A DNA stretch of 32,250 bases, from contig JAFTWZ010000042.1 of the NCBI GenBank assembly GCA_017465055.1, forward strand, positions 1 through 32,250, written 5' to 3'. Positions 16,269 to 24,181 of the stretch are shown one piece after another. The notes beneath the pieces were generated by a model. It was given only the letters and a program-made list of their open reading frames with translations. It did no database searches and was not told the DNA's origin. Position 1 is the stretch's first letter. Each line of letters opens with the position of its first letter. A program made the position numbers and the translations under genes. This DNA comes from Alistipes sp. Lineage in GTDB: Bacteria > Bacteroidota > Bacteroidia > Bacteroidales > Rikenellaceae.

Positions 16269-17472
16269 GATAGAAACCCTTACGCCGTGCCATATTGGCT
16301 CGGGTATTAAGCTCGTTAAGGATATAGACTTTGTCTCTAATGGCCAGCTTATCGGAGTTATCAGCACTACGGCGCTCTACAAGCTTTTGGGCGATGAGGG
16401 TATCGATGACCTGTGTGCGGCCATCCAGCGAAATGAGAGTATCTGGGGAGTTATCCAAAAATATAATTCTCAGTTGAATATTGAGACTATGTTTTCTCGT
16501 CCTCTTGCTCAAGATGGCGATGCTCAGTGGTCTAAGGCCTCTCTGTTTTCGCGCACTATAAAGATTCAAGGTGCTTCCTGTCGCGAACTCAGTGAGCATA
16601 TTGCCAGCAATGGAGTCCCCTATATCCCTGGCTCGTCAATCAAGGGCGCTATTGTCTCGGCTATTGTGGGTGCTTGTCGCGAGAAAGTTAAGTTGCCCTC
16701 TAAGGCTAAAGATTTAAAAAGTGTTCATAATATCGTTGCCGAGCAGGTATTGGTAAAGCCAACGGAGAAAAAAGATGGTAAGATTGTCTACGATCCGAAG
16801 AACTCTAATCTCCGCTTCTTGCGTGTTGGCGATGCCTACTTCGACGGAGCCGATAGTGTGGCTATCGAGAGCTATAGCCTTAATCTTCGAGAGCAACAGC
16901 CGCTAATCGATAAGAGTGCTCATATGCTTGTTGAGTCAATCGATAAAGGATGTGAGGCGACTTTCGACCTTCAGCTACGTGCCGATTTGCACCAGTTGTG
17001 TGGCGATAGAGTGTTGCCGCTCCCCGATGCGCTACAGTCCGAGGAGAACCTATTTGCGGCGATTAATAGTCAAACTCTCCGGCTGCTCGAGGAGGAGCTT
17101 CGGTTCTGGGAGGAGCAGAAGGGTCGGGATTATTACCACCTCAATGAGGATGATCGTGTGGCTATTGAAAGCTATCTGATGTCTATTCAAAATATTCTTA
17201 ATGAGTGTGCGAGGTGTCGGGGGTACGAGGCTGTGCTACGTATTGGCTATGGCAGTGGCTGGAACTTTACTACGGGAGGCTGGATAGATCGCGACGATGA
17301 TATGTGGGATAAGGTGCTAAGCCTTGATCGTCCCGAGCCCACTAAGAGGGGTGATAGTGAAGCCTCCGAAGAGCCTTCCGAAAGTCGCTATGCACAATAT
17401 GATTTCCCGAAGACTCGCCGTGTAGGCTATGTGCGACCCTTTGGCTTTGTGAAGATATCGCGCCTCGATTAG
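16258..17472 (+). CDS. csm5: Csm5, complex-capping RAMP subunit
   Basis: A 404-residue protein beginning MKCKIETLTPCHIGSG, the usual Csm5 opening (TLTPLHIGSG). IPGSSIKGAIVSAIV near residues 124-138 and the C-terminal IGYGSGWNFTTGGW are conserved RAMP/Csm5 motifs. The protein caps the 3' end of the crRNA and takes part in its maturation. The frame is open upstream to 16132, but ATG 16258, overlapping the csm4 stop by 11 nt, puts the conserved motif at the N-terminus. It is the last gene of the plus-strand cas operon; the array leader begins directly after. Confidence 0.93.
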   Translation: MKCKIETLTPCHIGSGIKLVKDIDFVSNGQLIGVISTTALYKLLGDEGIDDLCAAIQRNESIWGVIQKYNSQLNIETMFSRPLAQDGDAQWSKASLFSRTIKIQGASCRELSEHIASNGVPYIPGSSIKGAIVSAIVGACREKVKLPSKAKDLKSVHNIVAEQVLVKPTEKKDGKIVYDPKNSNLRFLRVGDAYFDGADSVAIESYSLNLREQQPLIDKSAHMLVESIDKGCEATFDLQLRADLHQLCGDRVLPLPDALQSEENLFAAINSQTLRLLEEELRFWEEQKGRDYYHLNEDDRVAIESYLMSIQNILNECARCRGYEAVLRIGYGSGWNFTTGGWIDRDDDMWDKVLSLDRPEPTKRGDSEASEEPSESRYAQYDFPKTRRVGYVRPFGFVKISRLD

Positions 17473-17585
17473 CCGCTACGATCGAAAAAATGCTCTTTGA
17501 CATACCCTATAACCTGCTATTAGGCTGTTTTTTGCGTCGTAATTTTGCTGTAATATGCTGATTCAAAGCAATTAACAGCCTATAC
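17473..17585 (+). promoter_or_regulatory. CRISPR leader
   Basis: This A+T-rich stretch lies between the csm5 stop and the first repeat. It includes TGCTCTTTGACAT (17491-17503), of the kind seen in Bacteroidota CRISPR leaders, with TTTG as a possible -33 element but no good -7 box about 20 nt downstream. An exact 9-nt inverted repeat, TAGGCTGTT (17521-17529) and AACAGCCTA (17574-17582), ends 3 nt before the first repeat. The repeat's handle-like end is on the plus strand, so plus-strand transcription from here fits. Confidence 0.5.
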
Positions 17586-17862
17586 GGTGCGCGCACCTTC
17601 CATTATAACAAGGATTACAACTTTTTTAAGTTAAACAATAATTATCTTAACGGTGCGCTCACCATCCATTATAACAAGGATTACAACTTCAAGGTCTTCA
17701 GCCCTTGCGTGTTCTCTGGTGCGCGTACCTTCCATTATAACAAGGATTACAACATAACTTTTCATATTTAAATAATTTATTAGGTGCGCGCACCTTCCAT
17801 TATAACAAGGATTACAACTCATAGTAAATATTTTAAATAATAATGGTGCGCGCGCCTTTCAT
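17586..17862 (+). CRISPR. Short type III CRISPR array, 4 full repeats plus a degenerate end
   Basis: Four 36-nt repeats at 17586-17621, 17652-17687, 17718-17753 and 17783-17818, with a fifth partial copy from 17845 that matches over about 18 nt. Spacers are 30, 30, 29 and 26 nt. The repeat begins with the perfect palindrome GGTGCGCGCACC and ends in ATTACAAC, which would be the 8-nt 5' handle of the crRNA. Repeats 1 and 4 are identical; repeat 2 differs at positions 8 and 13, and repeat 3 at position 9. Spacers 1, 3 and 4 are almost pure A/T; spacer 2 is balanced. The cas10-csm5 operon ends just upstream and cas6 converges from the other side. Confidence 0.95.
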
Positions 17863-17886
17863 ACTCCAGTAATGCACAAATAGATT

Positions 17887-17922
17887 AGGGGCTACATTCC
17901 ATTTTTCTGGAAGGTAGCCCCT
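17887..17922. terminator. Hairpin between the array and convergent cas6
   Basis: AGGGGCTAC (17887-17895) pairs exactly with GTAGCCCCT (17914-17922); after one mismatch TTCC pairs with GGAA around an 8-nt loop. It sits between the end of the array and the cas6 stop and can fold from either strand. Neither side has a long T-tract, so termination may be partial. Confidence 0.55.
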
Positions 17923-17941
17923 TGTTGTCCGATAAGTATAT

Positions 17942-18619
17942 CTACTCTCGAGGTATGCTGATAACCCCGCGGCCTAAGGCCACGCCTTTGCCTATAGCTA
18001 TGCCGCGCGGAAGGAATATGTTGGCCTCGAAGTCGCAATTGATAGAGATGAGTTGCTGCCCCTTGTAGAGGCTGTGTCGTATATCCAAGCTCTCGGCATC
18101 GATATCTACCTCGATGCGGCCATCAATCTGCCAGCCTATGCCCTTAGCAAAGCTGATAATGTTGCCTATAAGCTGCCTTCGGAGCTTGTCTATGCGCTCC
18201 TCGTCGCTCTCCAGCGACTGCCACTGACGGTAGTTCTCCTGATTGAAGGCCGTCCAGCGAGTAATATGATAGCGTACAGGAGACTCCAGTACGCGTAGCT
18301 CAAACTCGTTGATGCGCATATCCTCGATAGCGACCCTCTCGATGCGGCGACCAAAACGCTGTGGGCTGAGGAGGAAACTGCTGCCTAAGAGCTCCTGCAT
18401 CTGCTCGATGCCCTCGTTGAAGCACACAAGACCAGCCTTGCCACCCATAGTGCGATACTGCACCAGAGGATAGCGATAGTCGTAACCCTCGCCGCGATGA
18501 TTGTGGAAGAGGTGACTACTTAGTCCTGCGGCAGCAATCACAGCACCGCGAAACGATGGTATCTCGGCAAAGGTGAGAGCCGGCGAGAGTCGTATGCTCA
18601 TAAAGCGTAGCTTGGCCAT
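17942..18619 (-). CDS. cas6: Cas6, pre-crRNA processing endoribonuclease
   Basis: A 225-residue protein of the compact Cas6 type. The N-terminal fold has the FHNHRGEGYDYRYPLVQYR segment, a common Cas6 signature in these loci, with candidate catalytic His residues. The C-terminus has the Gly-rich loop GIAIGKGVALGRGVISI (about residues 205-221) that holds the repeat RNA. It would cut each repeat 8 nt from its 3' end, leaving ATTACAAC as handle. It is the last gene of a three-gene minus-strand operon, 11 nt after the preceding gene. Exact catalytic residues cannot be assigned without an alignment. Confidence 0.85.
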   Translation of the reverse strand: MAKLRFMSIRLSPALTFAEIPSFRGAVIAAAGLSSHLFHNHRGEGYDYRYPLVQYRTMGGKAGLVCFNEGIEQMQELLGSSFLLSPQRFGRRIERVAIEDMRINEFELRVLESPVRYHITRWTAFNQENYRQWQSLESDEERIDKLRRQLIGNIISFAKGIGWQIDGRIEVDIDAESLDIRHSLYKGQQLISINCDFEANIFLPRGIAIGKGVALGRGVISIPRE

Positions 18620-18630
18620 AGGTCGACGTA

Positions 18631-18996
18631 CTAATACTCTCTGAAGGTTACAAACTTAAATATCGACCTTTTAACGTCGTTCTCAATGGTCACTATGCGC
18701 TCTGTTGTCGAGGCGACAACTGTGATGTCGTTGCTTTTGAGCATCTCGACGAGGTTGTACGTAAAGGTCATCTCGCCCATAAGGTGTACAGCGCGAGGCT
18801 CGTCAGCCGACGTGTCGAATAGGGCAAAGCACCTCTGTAGGTACTCCACAGCCATTGCCACTACCTCGTCTGTAGTCTGCTCTGGCGATATTATCGGGAA
18901 GGGCAGGTCTACGACCCTCCTCCAGAGCTGCTCGGCTCTCTCTCGCTGCGCCGGCGCCCAATCCTTAGATGGATGGTTAGATAGGTTGATTAGCAT
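18631..18996 (-). CDS. Small CRISPR-linked Rossmann-like protein, candidate ring nuclease
   Basis: A 121-residue protein lying between the CARF-HEPN gene (3-nt gap) and cas6 (11-nt gap). It starts with a beta strand MLINLSNHP, a helix, a second strand RVVDLPFP and a helix. Then come AVHLMGEMTFTYNLVEML and a strand DITVVASTTER, ending in SIFKFVTFREY. This is a small Rossmann/CARF-like pattern, broadly like the stand-alone Csx15/Csx16/Csx20 proteins, some of which degrade cyclic oligoadenylate. Conserved-looking polar residues (N8-H9, GEMTFT, STTER) could line a ligand pocket. The assignment is by fold pattern and context only; it may instead be a cOA-binding adaptor with no enzyme activity. 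Confidence 0.55.
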   Translation of the reverse strand: MLINLSNHPSKDWAPAQRERAEQLWRRVVDLPFPIISPEQTTDEVVAMAVEYLQRCFALFDTSADEPRAVHLMGEMTFTYNLVEMLKSNDITVVASTTERIVTIENDVKRSIFKFVTFREY

Positions 18997-18999
18997 ATG

Positions 19000-20364
19000 C
19001 TATTGTCTATTATTCTGCAACTCCTCGTACCTGTTGTTAATCCAAATGTATGCTTCAGCATAATTATATTCGAGCTTGCCATCTTTCATAATTAGTTTGT
19101 TATACTTCTTTATTGCATTGCGCAACTTCTCAATAATCTGCTCCGGAGCATCCTCAATCTCCAGGGCGTGAACCAAGCGATTTCTAATAAGTGCAATGCT
19201 CTGCCACAAGACTGCCCAATCTCTAAGTATATCTATTGTTCCAATCTTGTTATAGCACACACCAGTCAAATAATCCTTTGTAGCATCTCTAAATAGTTTG
19301 TTCTTTGCGAGTGACTCTAAATTATCAGTATAATCCATAGCGACCAACTCGCAACAACGTGTTACTATAGCCTCGACCAATGCTGTGATAGCTGCCAAGA
19401 AGTTATATCGGCCAAGCTGCCACTTAGCGATGTTGAACTGGAAATCAGAAGTCTTATGGTTGGCTGATGTCTTAGGTTCGATAGTCTTAGTATACCTTCC
19501 AACAACCTGAGGAATAATCATCTGCATTATACGAGGCCAGTTCTGATTCTCGTTAGCCAACGTCTTCAGCTTCTTGTATTGGTCGTATAACGCGACAAGG
19601 TGGTTGAGATTCTCTATATCGGAGAACTCTCTTAAAGTATCACTTACACTCTTGTATTGCGCAGGTATCAACGATGCAATCTTATAGGCATTGCCAAACT
19701 GCATAAAGCTATATGCTCCCGATATCCAGTCGTTGACATTGAGGATATCGCTCAGCTCAACGATGGGGGCTATGTTGTTAAACTCGCGTCGAGCTTCGAG
19801 CATACCGTAGTAAATGCCCGCAATCGTTATATTCTTAGGGCTTACATTTCGCAGGTAGACCAGAAGATTCATCACATAGAGAGGCAGCGAGCGGAACGAA
19901 TGGGTGATATCTACGTAGAGCTCATCGTTCTCGTTGAGCAAAGACTCCAGACCGAGTATAATCTCGGAATTTTGCTTAATCTCATCGGCGTCTATACCAT
20001 ACTTGACAAGCACAACGTGTGAGCCGCCACCTATGGCCTCCTCTATAGCCTCTGGGTGTGGAATCGCTAATTCACTGGCGTTTGTATTTGCGTCACAGGC
20101 TGTATATATATCTACCCATTTTGCTTCATCAAATGGAGCTCTCTGTCCCTCATCTGCAAACACTCTGTACACCTCTTCCCACATAGAGTGTGTTGAGCCT
20201 ATCAATATCATTTTGTCGATGCCGAGACTATCGTATAGCACTTTGGATACGAACGAACTCTCAAGCGTAGTACTGTTGAAACTATACTTAGCTGTGCAAT
20301 ATGTCCTTTTCGAGGCATCTTTGAAAATACCCGTGCCCAAAAATGAGATTAAAACTTTTGCCAT
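19000..20364 (-). CDS. CARF-HEPN ribonuclease, Csx1/TIGR02221-like
   Basis: A 454-residue effector. The N-terminal ~200 residues form a CARF domain: the first strand MAKVLISFLGTG with the Ser/Thr-Gly loop, SHVVLVKYGID, and the ligand-binding motif VDITHSFRSLP at 151-161. The C-terminal helical domain carries IRNRLVHAL, a HEPN RNase motif R-x4-H (R394, H399). On binding cyclic oligoadenylate from Cas10, such dimers cut RNA non-specifically. Since Cas10 lacks HD here, this is probably the main effector. The length fits the family. It heads the minus-strand operon with the small protein and cas6; no convincing promoter is visible upstream. Confidence 0.9.
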   Translation of the reverse strand: MAKVLISFLGTGIFKDASKRTYCTAKYSFNSTTLESSFVSKVLYDSLGIDKMILIGSTHSMWEEVYRVFADEGQRAPFDEAKWVDIYTACDANTNASELAIPHPEAIEEAIGGGSHVVLVKYGIDADEIKQNSEIILGLESLLNENDELYVDITHSFRSLPLYVMNLLVYLRNVSPKNITIAGIYYGMLEARREFNNIAPIVELSDILNVNDWISGAYSFMQFGNAYKIASLIPAQYKSVSDTLREFSDIENLNHLVALYDQYKKLKTLANENQNWPRIMQMIIPQVVGRYTKTIEPKTSANHKTSDFQFNIAKWQLGRYNFLAAITALVEAIVTRCCELVAMDYTDNLESLAKNKLFRDATKDYLTGVCYNKIGTIDILRDWAVLWQSIALIRNRLVHALEIEDAPEQIIEKLRNAIKKYNKLIMKDGKLEYNYAEAYIWINNRYEELQNNRQ

Positions 20365-20422
20365 AAAATTAAATTTAGATGTTAGTACTCAGTTCTACAA
20401 ACATTGTAAAATATAGATGGCT

Positions 20423-20518
20423 TTACTTGTCGATTTCTATCATTGTTGCGATAAGTTTAGGAATCGCTACGCTGTAGCTCTTCTCGTCGAGGTAGAATAT
20501 AGACTCGTCAAAGCCAAA
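20423..20518 (-). pseudogene. 3' remnant of an unidentified gene
   Basis: The minus strand reads 31 codons with host-like usage (many GAC, GAG, AGC) ending in DEKSYSVAIPKLIATMIEIDK and a TAA, but there is no start codon. The same frame continues upstream for 19 further codons (..CQFDIEICLSKPR) past one TGA and then meets more stops. It looks like the end of a decayed gene that once preceded the CARF-HEPN gene. I do not recognise the family. Confidence 0.35.
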
Positions 20519-20750
20519 TCAACGCGGTTTGCTCAAGCATATCTCAATGTCAAATTGGCATTTAGCCACGATGTTGCAACACCTTCAGTTAGTGATCTGC
20601 TACTGCGAAGGTATGAAAAAAATGTGACAGATACAAGAGATTAAGCGCTTATAACTAAAAAAACTATATAGCTGGATTATATATTGATGGCGGAGGGTGT
20701 TTATATAGCAGCGTGACCATAGATGAGTTATGCGTAGACGGAGGAATTAA

Positions 20751-20782
20751 TTTGTATAGTTGCACTTTTTTTTGTATTTTCG
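20751..20782 (+). promoter_or_regulatory. Promoter of rmuC
   Basis: TTTG (20751-20754) and TATTTTCG (20775-20782, one mismatch to TAnnTTTG) are 20 nt apart. The predicted start near 20789 leaves a leader under 20 nt before the ATG at 20807. Confidence 0.55.
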
Positions 20783-20806
20783 TGGAAATTTAAAACTCGA
20801 TGAATT

Positions 20807-22204
20807 ATGATATACTTATTGGTATCTCTGGTAGCCCTATGTGTGGGTATCATTGCCGGATATTTGTATGGCAAGCGTGGCGAGAATGGTGCCGAGCAGC
20901 GTGCTCAGAGTCTCGCGAACCAAGCTATTGAGGATGCGACTATTAAGTCGGCATTGCAGAAGGAGGTAGATATGCTTAAGCAGCAGCTTGAGGAGCAGGA
21001 ATCGCGCTCACAGTCGGAGCTTAGCCGCCTACGGGAGGAGCATCGTCAGCAACTTGCCGAGCAGGAGCGACGATTCAAAGAGGCCGAGGAGGCGCGTCGC
21101 ACGGAGGCTAAACAACAACTCGATCAGCAGCTCGAGCTGGTTAAGTCGCAGCTTAAGCAACAGACCGAGCAGACCAATCGTGAGAGCATCACCGAGATTA
21201 TGCGCCCCTACCGAGAGCAGCTCGAGCAGATTAAGCAGCAGAGTGTCGAGGATCGTGCAGCTCTGCAGACCGAAATTAAGCGATTTGTTGAGACTGGAGG
21301 TCGACTCACACGCGAGGCCGATCGTCTGGTTACGGCTCTTAGCGGTAGTGTGACTATTCAGGGTAACTTAGGCGAGAAGCTGCTGCGCGATATCCTTGCT
21401 GGCTCGGGTCTCAAGGAGGGTGTGCAGTATAAGCTACAATATACGGTGCGTAACGAAGATGGCACAACGGCAAAGAATAGCGATGGCAGGAAGATGCGCC
21501 CCGACGCCGCGCTTATCTACCCCGAGACTAATAGCATACTCTATATCGACTCGAAGTTTCAGCTCCCTGCCGAGCTCGACTTCGAGAATCTTGCGGCCGA
21601 GAATCAGCGTGCAGTGCTTAAGTCCTTCGCCGAGAAGATTACCGAGCAGGCTAAGCGACTCTCGGATCGTAACTACGACCGTAGCAACAACGAGGGCTAT
21701 ATCCCGCTGCCTTACGTCATTATGTTTGTGCCCAGCGAGTCGGCCCTGAGTGCTGTTACCAACTTCGATCGTACGCTCTGGCAGCGTATGTTTGCTGATT
21801 ATGGCGTATGCCTTGCCAGCGAGCGTAACCTGCTGGTTCTAATCGAGATGGTGCGCTATATGTGGCAGCGTCAGGTGACTATCGAGAATCACGAGGAGAT
21901 TCTTCGCCGTGCCGAGACGGTGCTCGATCGCGTAGTTGACTTTATGGTCGAGTTCGAGAGTGTCGAAGCTGCTATCAGTGGCGCTACGGAGGCCGTTAAG
22001 AGGATGCGCGATTTGTCGAGTCCAGGTGGCCACTCTATCGCTAAGGCGGTTAAGAACCTCTCGGATTTGGGTGTTAAACCTAATAAGGTCACAAAGAAGG
22101 ATCGCCCCGCCCAGCTCAAGAAGATATTGCAAAAGGCCAATATCTCCGATGCCGACGCCATCGAAGACGCCGAGACAGTAGAAGCCCACGAGAGTGTGGA
22201 GTAG
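20807..22204 (+). CDS. rmuC: DNA recombination protein RmuC
   Basis: A 465-residue protein with an N-terminal membrane anchor (residues ~2-22, LLVSLVALCVGIIAGYLYG) and a long Gln/Glu/Arg-rich coiled coil (~30-150). The RmuC domain follows at ~185-390, with the LGEKLLRDILAGSGLKEGVQY motif and the nuclease-like core MRPDAALIYPE..ILYIDSKFQLPAELDF (a PD-(D/E)xK-type D..DSK arrangement). RmuC limits recombination between inverted repeats; its biochemical action is poorly known. The length is typical. It has its own promoter, and 66 nt separate it from mcrB. Confidence 0.92.
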   Translation: MIYLLVSLVALCVGIIAGYLYGKRGENGAEQRAQSLANQAIEDATIKSALQKEVDMLKQQLEEQESRSQSELSRLREEHRQQLAEQERRFKEAEEARRTEAKQQLDQQLELVKSQLKQQTEQTNRESITEIMRPYREQLEQIKQQSVEDRAALQTEIKRFVETGGRLTREADRLVTALSGSVTIQGNLGEKLLRDILAGSGLKEGVQYKLQYTVRNEDGTTAKNSDGRKMRPDAALIYPETNSILYIDSKFQLPAELDFENLAAENQRAVLKSFAEKITEQAKRLSDRNYDRSNNEGYIPLPYVIMFVPSESALSAVTNFDRTLWQRMFADYGVCLASERNLLVLIEMVRYMWQRQVTIENHEEILRRAETVLDRVVDFMVEFESVEAAISGATEAVKRMRDLSSPGGHSIAKAVKNLSDLGVKPNKVTKKDRPAQLKKILQKANISDADAIEDAETVEAHESVE

Positions 22205-22270
22205 ACCTGTCGCTACGTTATAGCGTTAGCCGCGGGATGGATAGAGGTGAAATTTATTTAATGGTACACT

Positions 22271-24181
22271 ATGATAACTATAGACCAAACAAAATTGCTC
22301 GAGCTTATTGCGAGCTATAAGGCTGATTTCTCGAAATATATAGCCGATGAGCTATACAAGTGGAGGGCTGTGAAGCATTTTCAGGATAACTGGGATATCG
22401 ATGCTGAGGATTTTGCTATGATGTTAAAGGCGTCATTAGCAGGAACGGGTAATCTGTTAGAATCTCGAGTATGGCCAGCAGAGATGATGAGGCAATATTC
22501 GATAAAATATCCAGAGGATATTCGCAAAGCATTTAGAGGTTTATTTAATGAAGACAGACCTTTGGTAGAGCGCATAGAATTATTTATAGGAGCTGTTGAG
22601 CAAGTGCACCAGCGATTGGATAGGGATGGAAATCTCCAACATTACCATAATGAGAATGTCGTTAGCACATATCTTTGGCTGCGATACCCTGATAAATATT
22701 ATATCTATAAGCCAACTATAGCCAGTAATTTGTGTAATAAATTAGGTCTCGATATAAGGCTTAGAGGTCGTGGTGCAGAGGCTGTGAGTGAAGCGTATCA
22801 AGTATACGATATCATATCAGAGATTTTAGCTAAAGATGAAGAGTATTTAGCAATGTTAAGTGATAAATTGAATAGAGATTGTTATGCCGATAACTATTGT
22901 AAAACTGCTACTATTGATTTTGCATACTATGTAGGTAAGTATATGAAAGATGAAAAAATGACCATAGCAACCTCACTCCCCTATAAGACGTGGGACGAGG
23001 CTATTGTAAGAGTCCTGGGAGATAATGATGCTCCTATGAAAGCTACGGAGATTGCAGAGATTGTTAAGCGAAAAGGGTATTATCATACAACTGGCAAAAC
23101 CCCTTGGATGTCTATTAGTAGGAATCTAACTGAAAACACATATAGTTTATATAAATCGGCAGGTAGTGGGTATCACACATTAAGTGATAATGGCAAAAGT
23201 AAATATTTGTCTATTATACGAGGGCAACGTAGTGTCGTTAGTGTCTCATATCAACAACCAAAACAAGAATCTTCATCTCCAATCGTCGCTGAAAATACCG
23301 CTACCGAGAGCGATAATTCATACGATTCAACAAAATTCCTTTCCGAAGTCTTTATGGCCGAAGAGGAGTATAATAGACTGAGAAGCCAGCTCTTATCAAA
23401 GAAAAATATCATTTTGCAGGGTGCGCCTGGTGTCGGTAAGACATTCTTGGCAAGGCGTCTTGCGTACTCGATAATGGGTAAACGGGATGATGGTCACATC
23501 TGCCTTGTGCAGTTCCACCAGAACTATTCGTATGAGGATTTTGTTGAGGGCTACAAGCCTGCTGGTGATGGCTTTGAACTTCGCAAGGGTATCTTCTATA
23601 AATTCTGTGAGCAGGCGAAGAGCAACCCTGAGGAGAGATATTTCTTTATCATCGACGAGATAAACCGTGGCAACCTATCGAAGATATTTGGCGAGCTATT
23701 GATGCTTATCGAGAAGGGTTACCGAGGTGCGAAGGGGTGTATAACGCTGGCATATAGCGGCGAGAAGTTCTATGTGCCCGATAATCTTTACATCATCGGT
23801 ATGATGAACACCGCCGACCGCAGTCTTGCGATGATTGACTATGCGTTGCGTCGTCGTTTTAGCTTCTTTACGCTTAAGCCTGGCTTTGAGTCCGATGGTT
23901 TTAAGCACAGGCAAGCAGAACTTGGTAACGCGAAATACAACACGCTTGTGGCGCGTATTATCGAGCTAAACAAGGCGATTGTCAAGGATAATTCGTTAGG
24001 CGCTGGCTTCGAGATAGGTCATAGCTACCTATGCTTTGAGAGTGCTGCCGAGGTAAACGACCAGTGGCTCTATGCTGTTGTGTATCACGATATTATCCCT
24101 ATGCTCGAGGAGTATTGGTTTGATAATCCAACGAGTGTTGATGAGTGGAGTGCCAAGCTAACCGCTATCCTAAATGATTAA
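22271..24181 (+). CDS. mcrB: McrB-like restriction GTPase with HARE-HTH-type domain
   Basis: A 636-residue subunit of a McrBC modification-dependent restriction system. Residues 1-230 are a divergent N-terminal domain, probably the DNA or modification reader. Residues ~238-305 (TWDEAIVRVLGDNDAPMKATEIAEIVKRKG..) resemble the HARE-HTH winged helix. The AAA+ GTPase core has Walker A GAPGVGKT (384-391), NYSYEDFVEGYKP, Walker B/DEINR (462-466), the McrB signature MNTADRS (512-518) and RRRFSF. The first ~1.1 kb is clearly more A+T-rich than the GTPase-encoding part, suggesting that the reader was exchanged. Its stop overlaps mcrC by 8 nt. Confidence 0.92.
   Translation: MITIDQTKLLELIASYKADFSKYIADELYKWRAVKHFQDNWDIDAEDFAMMLKASLAGTGNLLESRVWPAEMMRQYSIKYPEDIRKAFRGLFNEDRPLVERIELFIGAVEQVHQRLDRDGNLQHYHNENVVSTYLWLRYPDKYYIYKPTIASNLCNKLGLDIRLRGRGAEAVSEAYQVYDIISEILAKDEEYLAMLSDKLNRDCYADNYCKTATIDFAYYVGKYMKDEKMTIATSLPYKTWDEAIVRVLGDNDAPMKATEIAEIVKRKGYYHTTGKTPWMSISRNLTENTYSLYKSAGSGYHTLSDNGKSKYLSIIRGQRSVVSVSYQQPKQESSSPIVAENTATESDNSYDSTKFLSEVFMAEEEYNRLRSQLLSKKNIILQGAPGVGKTFLARRLAYSIMGKRDDGHICLVQFHQNYSYEDFVEGYKPAGDGFELRKGIFYKFCEQAKSNPEERYFFIIDEINRGNLSKIFGELLMLIEKGYRGAKGCITLAYSGEKFYVPDNLYIIGMMNTADRSLAMIDYALRRRFSFFTLKPGFESDGFKHRQAELGNAKYNTLVARIIELNKAIVKDNSLGAGFEIGHSYLCFESAAEVNDQWLYAVVYHDIIPMLEEYWFDNPTSVDEWSAKLTAILND

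Larger units (their letters stand above)
20365..20806. other. Intergenic region between the csx operon and rmuC
   Basis: These 442 nt separate two divergent genes. They hold a probable gene fragment on the minus strand (20423-20518), the rmuC promoter (20751-20782), and A+T-rich sequence with no other feature that I can support. A 75-codon plus-strand frame at 20417-20644 runs antisense to the fragment and looks spurious. Confidence 0.6.

Noticed and set aside
17631-17822. 63-codon minus-strand frame across the array
   Set aside because: It is a translation of the CRISPR repeats (repeated VVILVIM segments) and spacers, not a gene.
20417-20644. 75-codon plus-strand frame before rmuC
   Set aside because: It runs antisense to a fragment with better codon usage, has no recognisable domain and no promoter or neighbour context.
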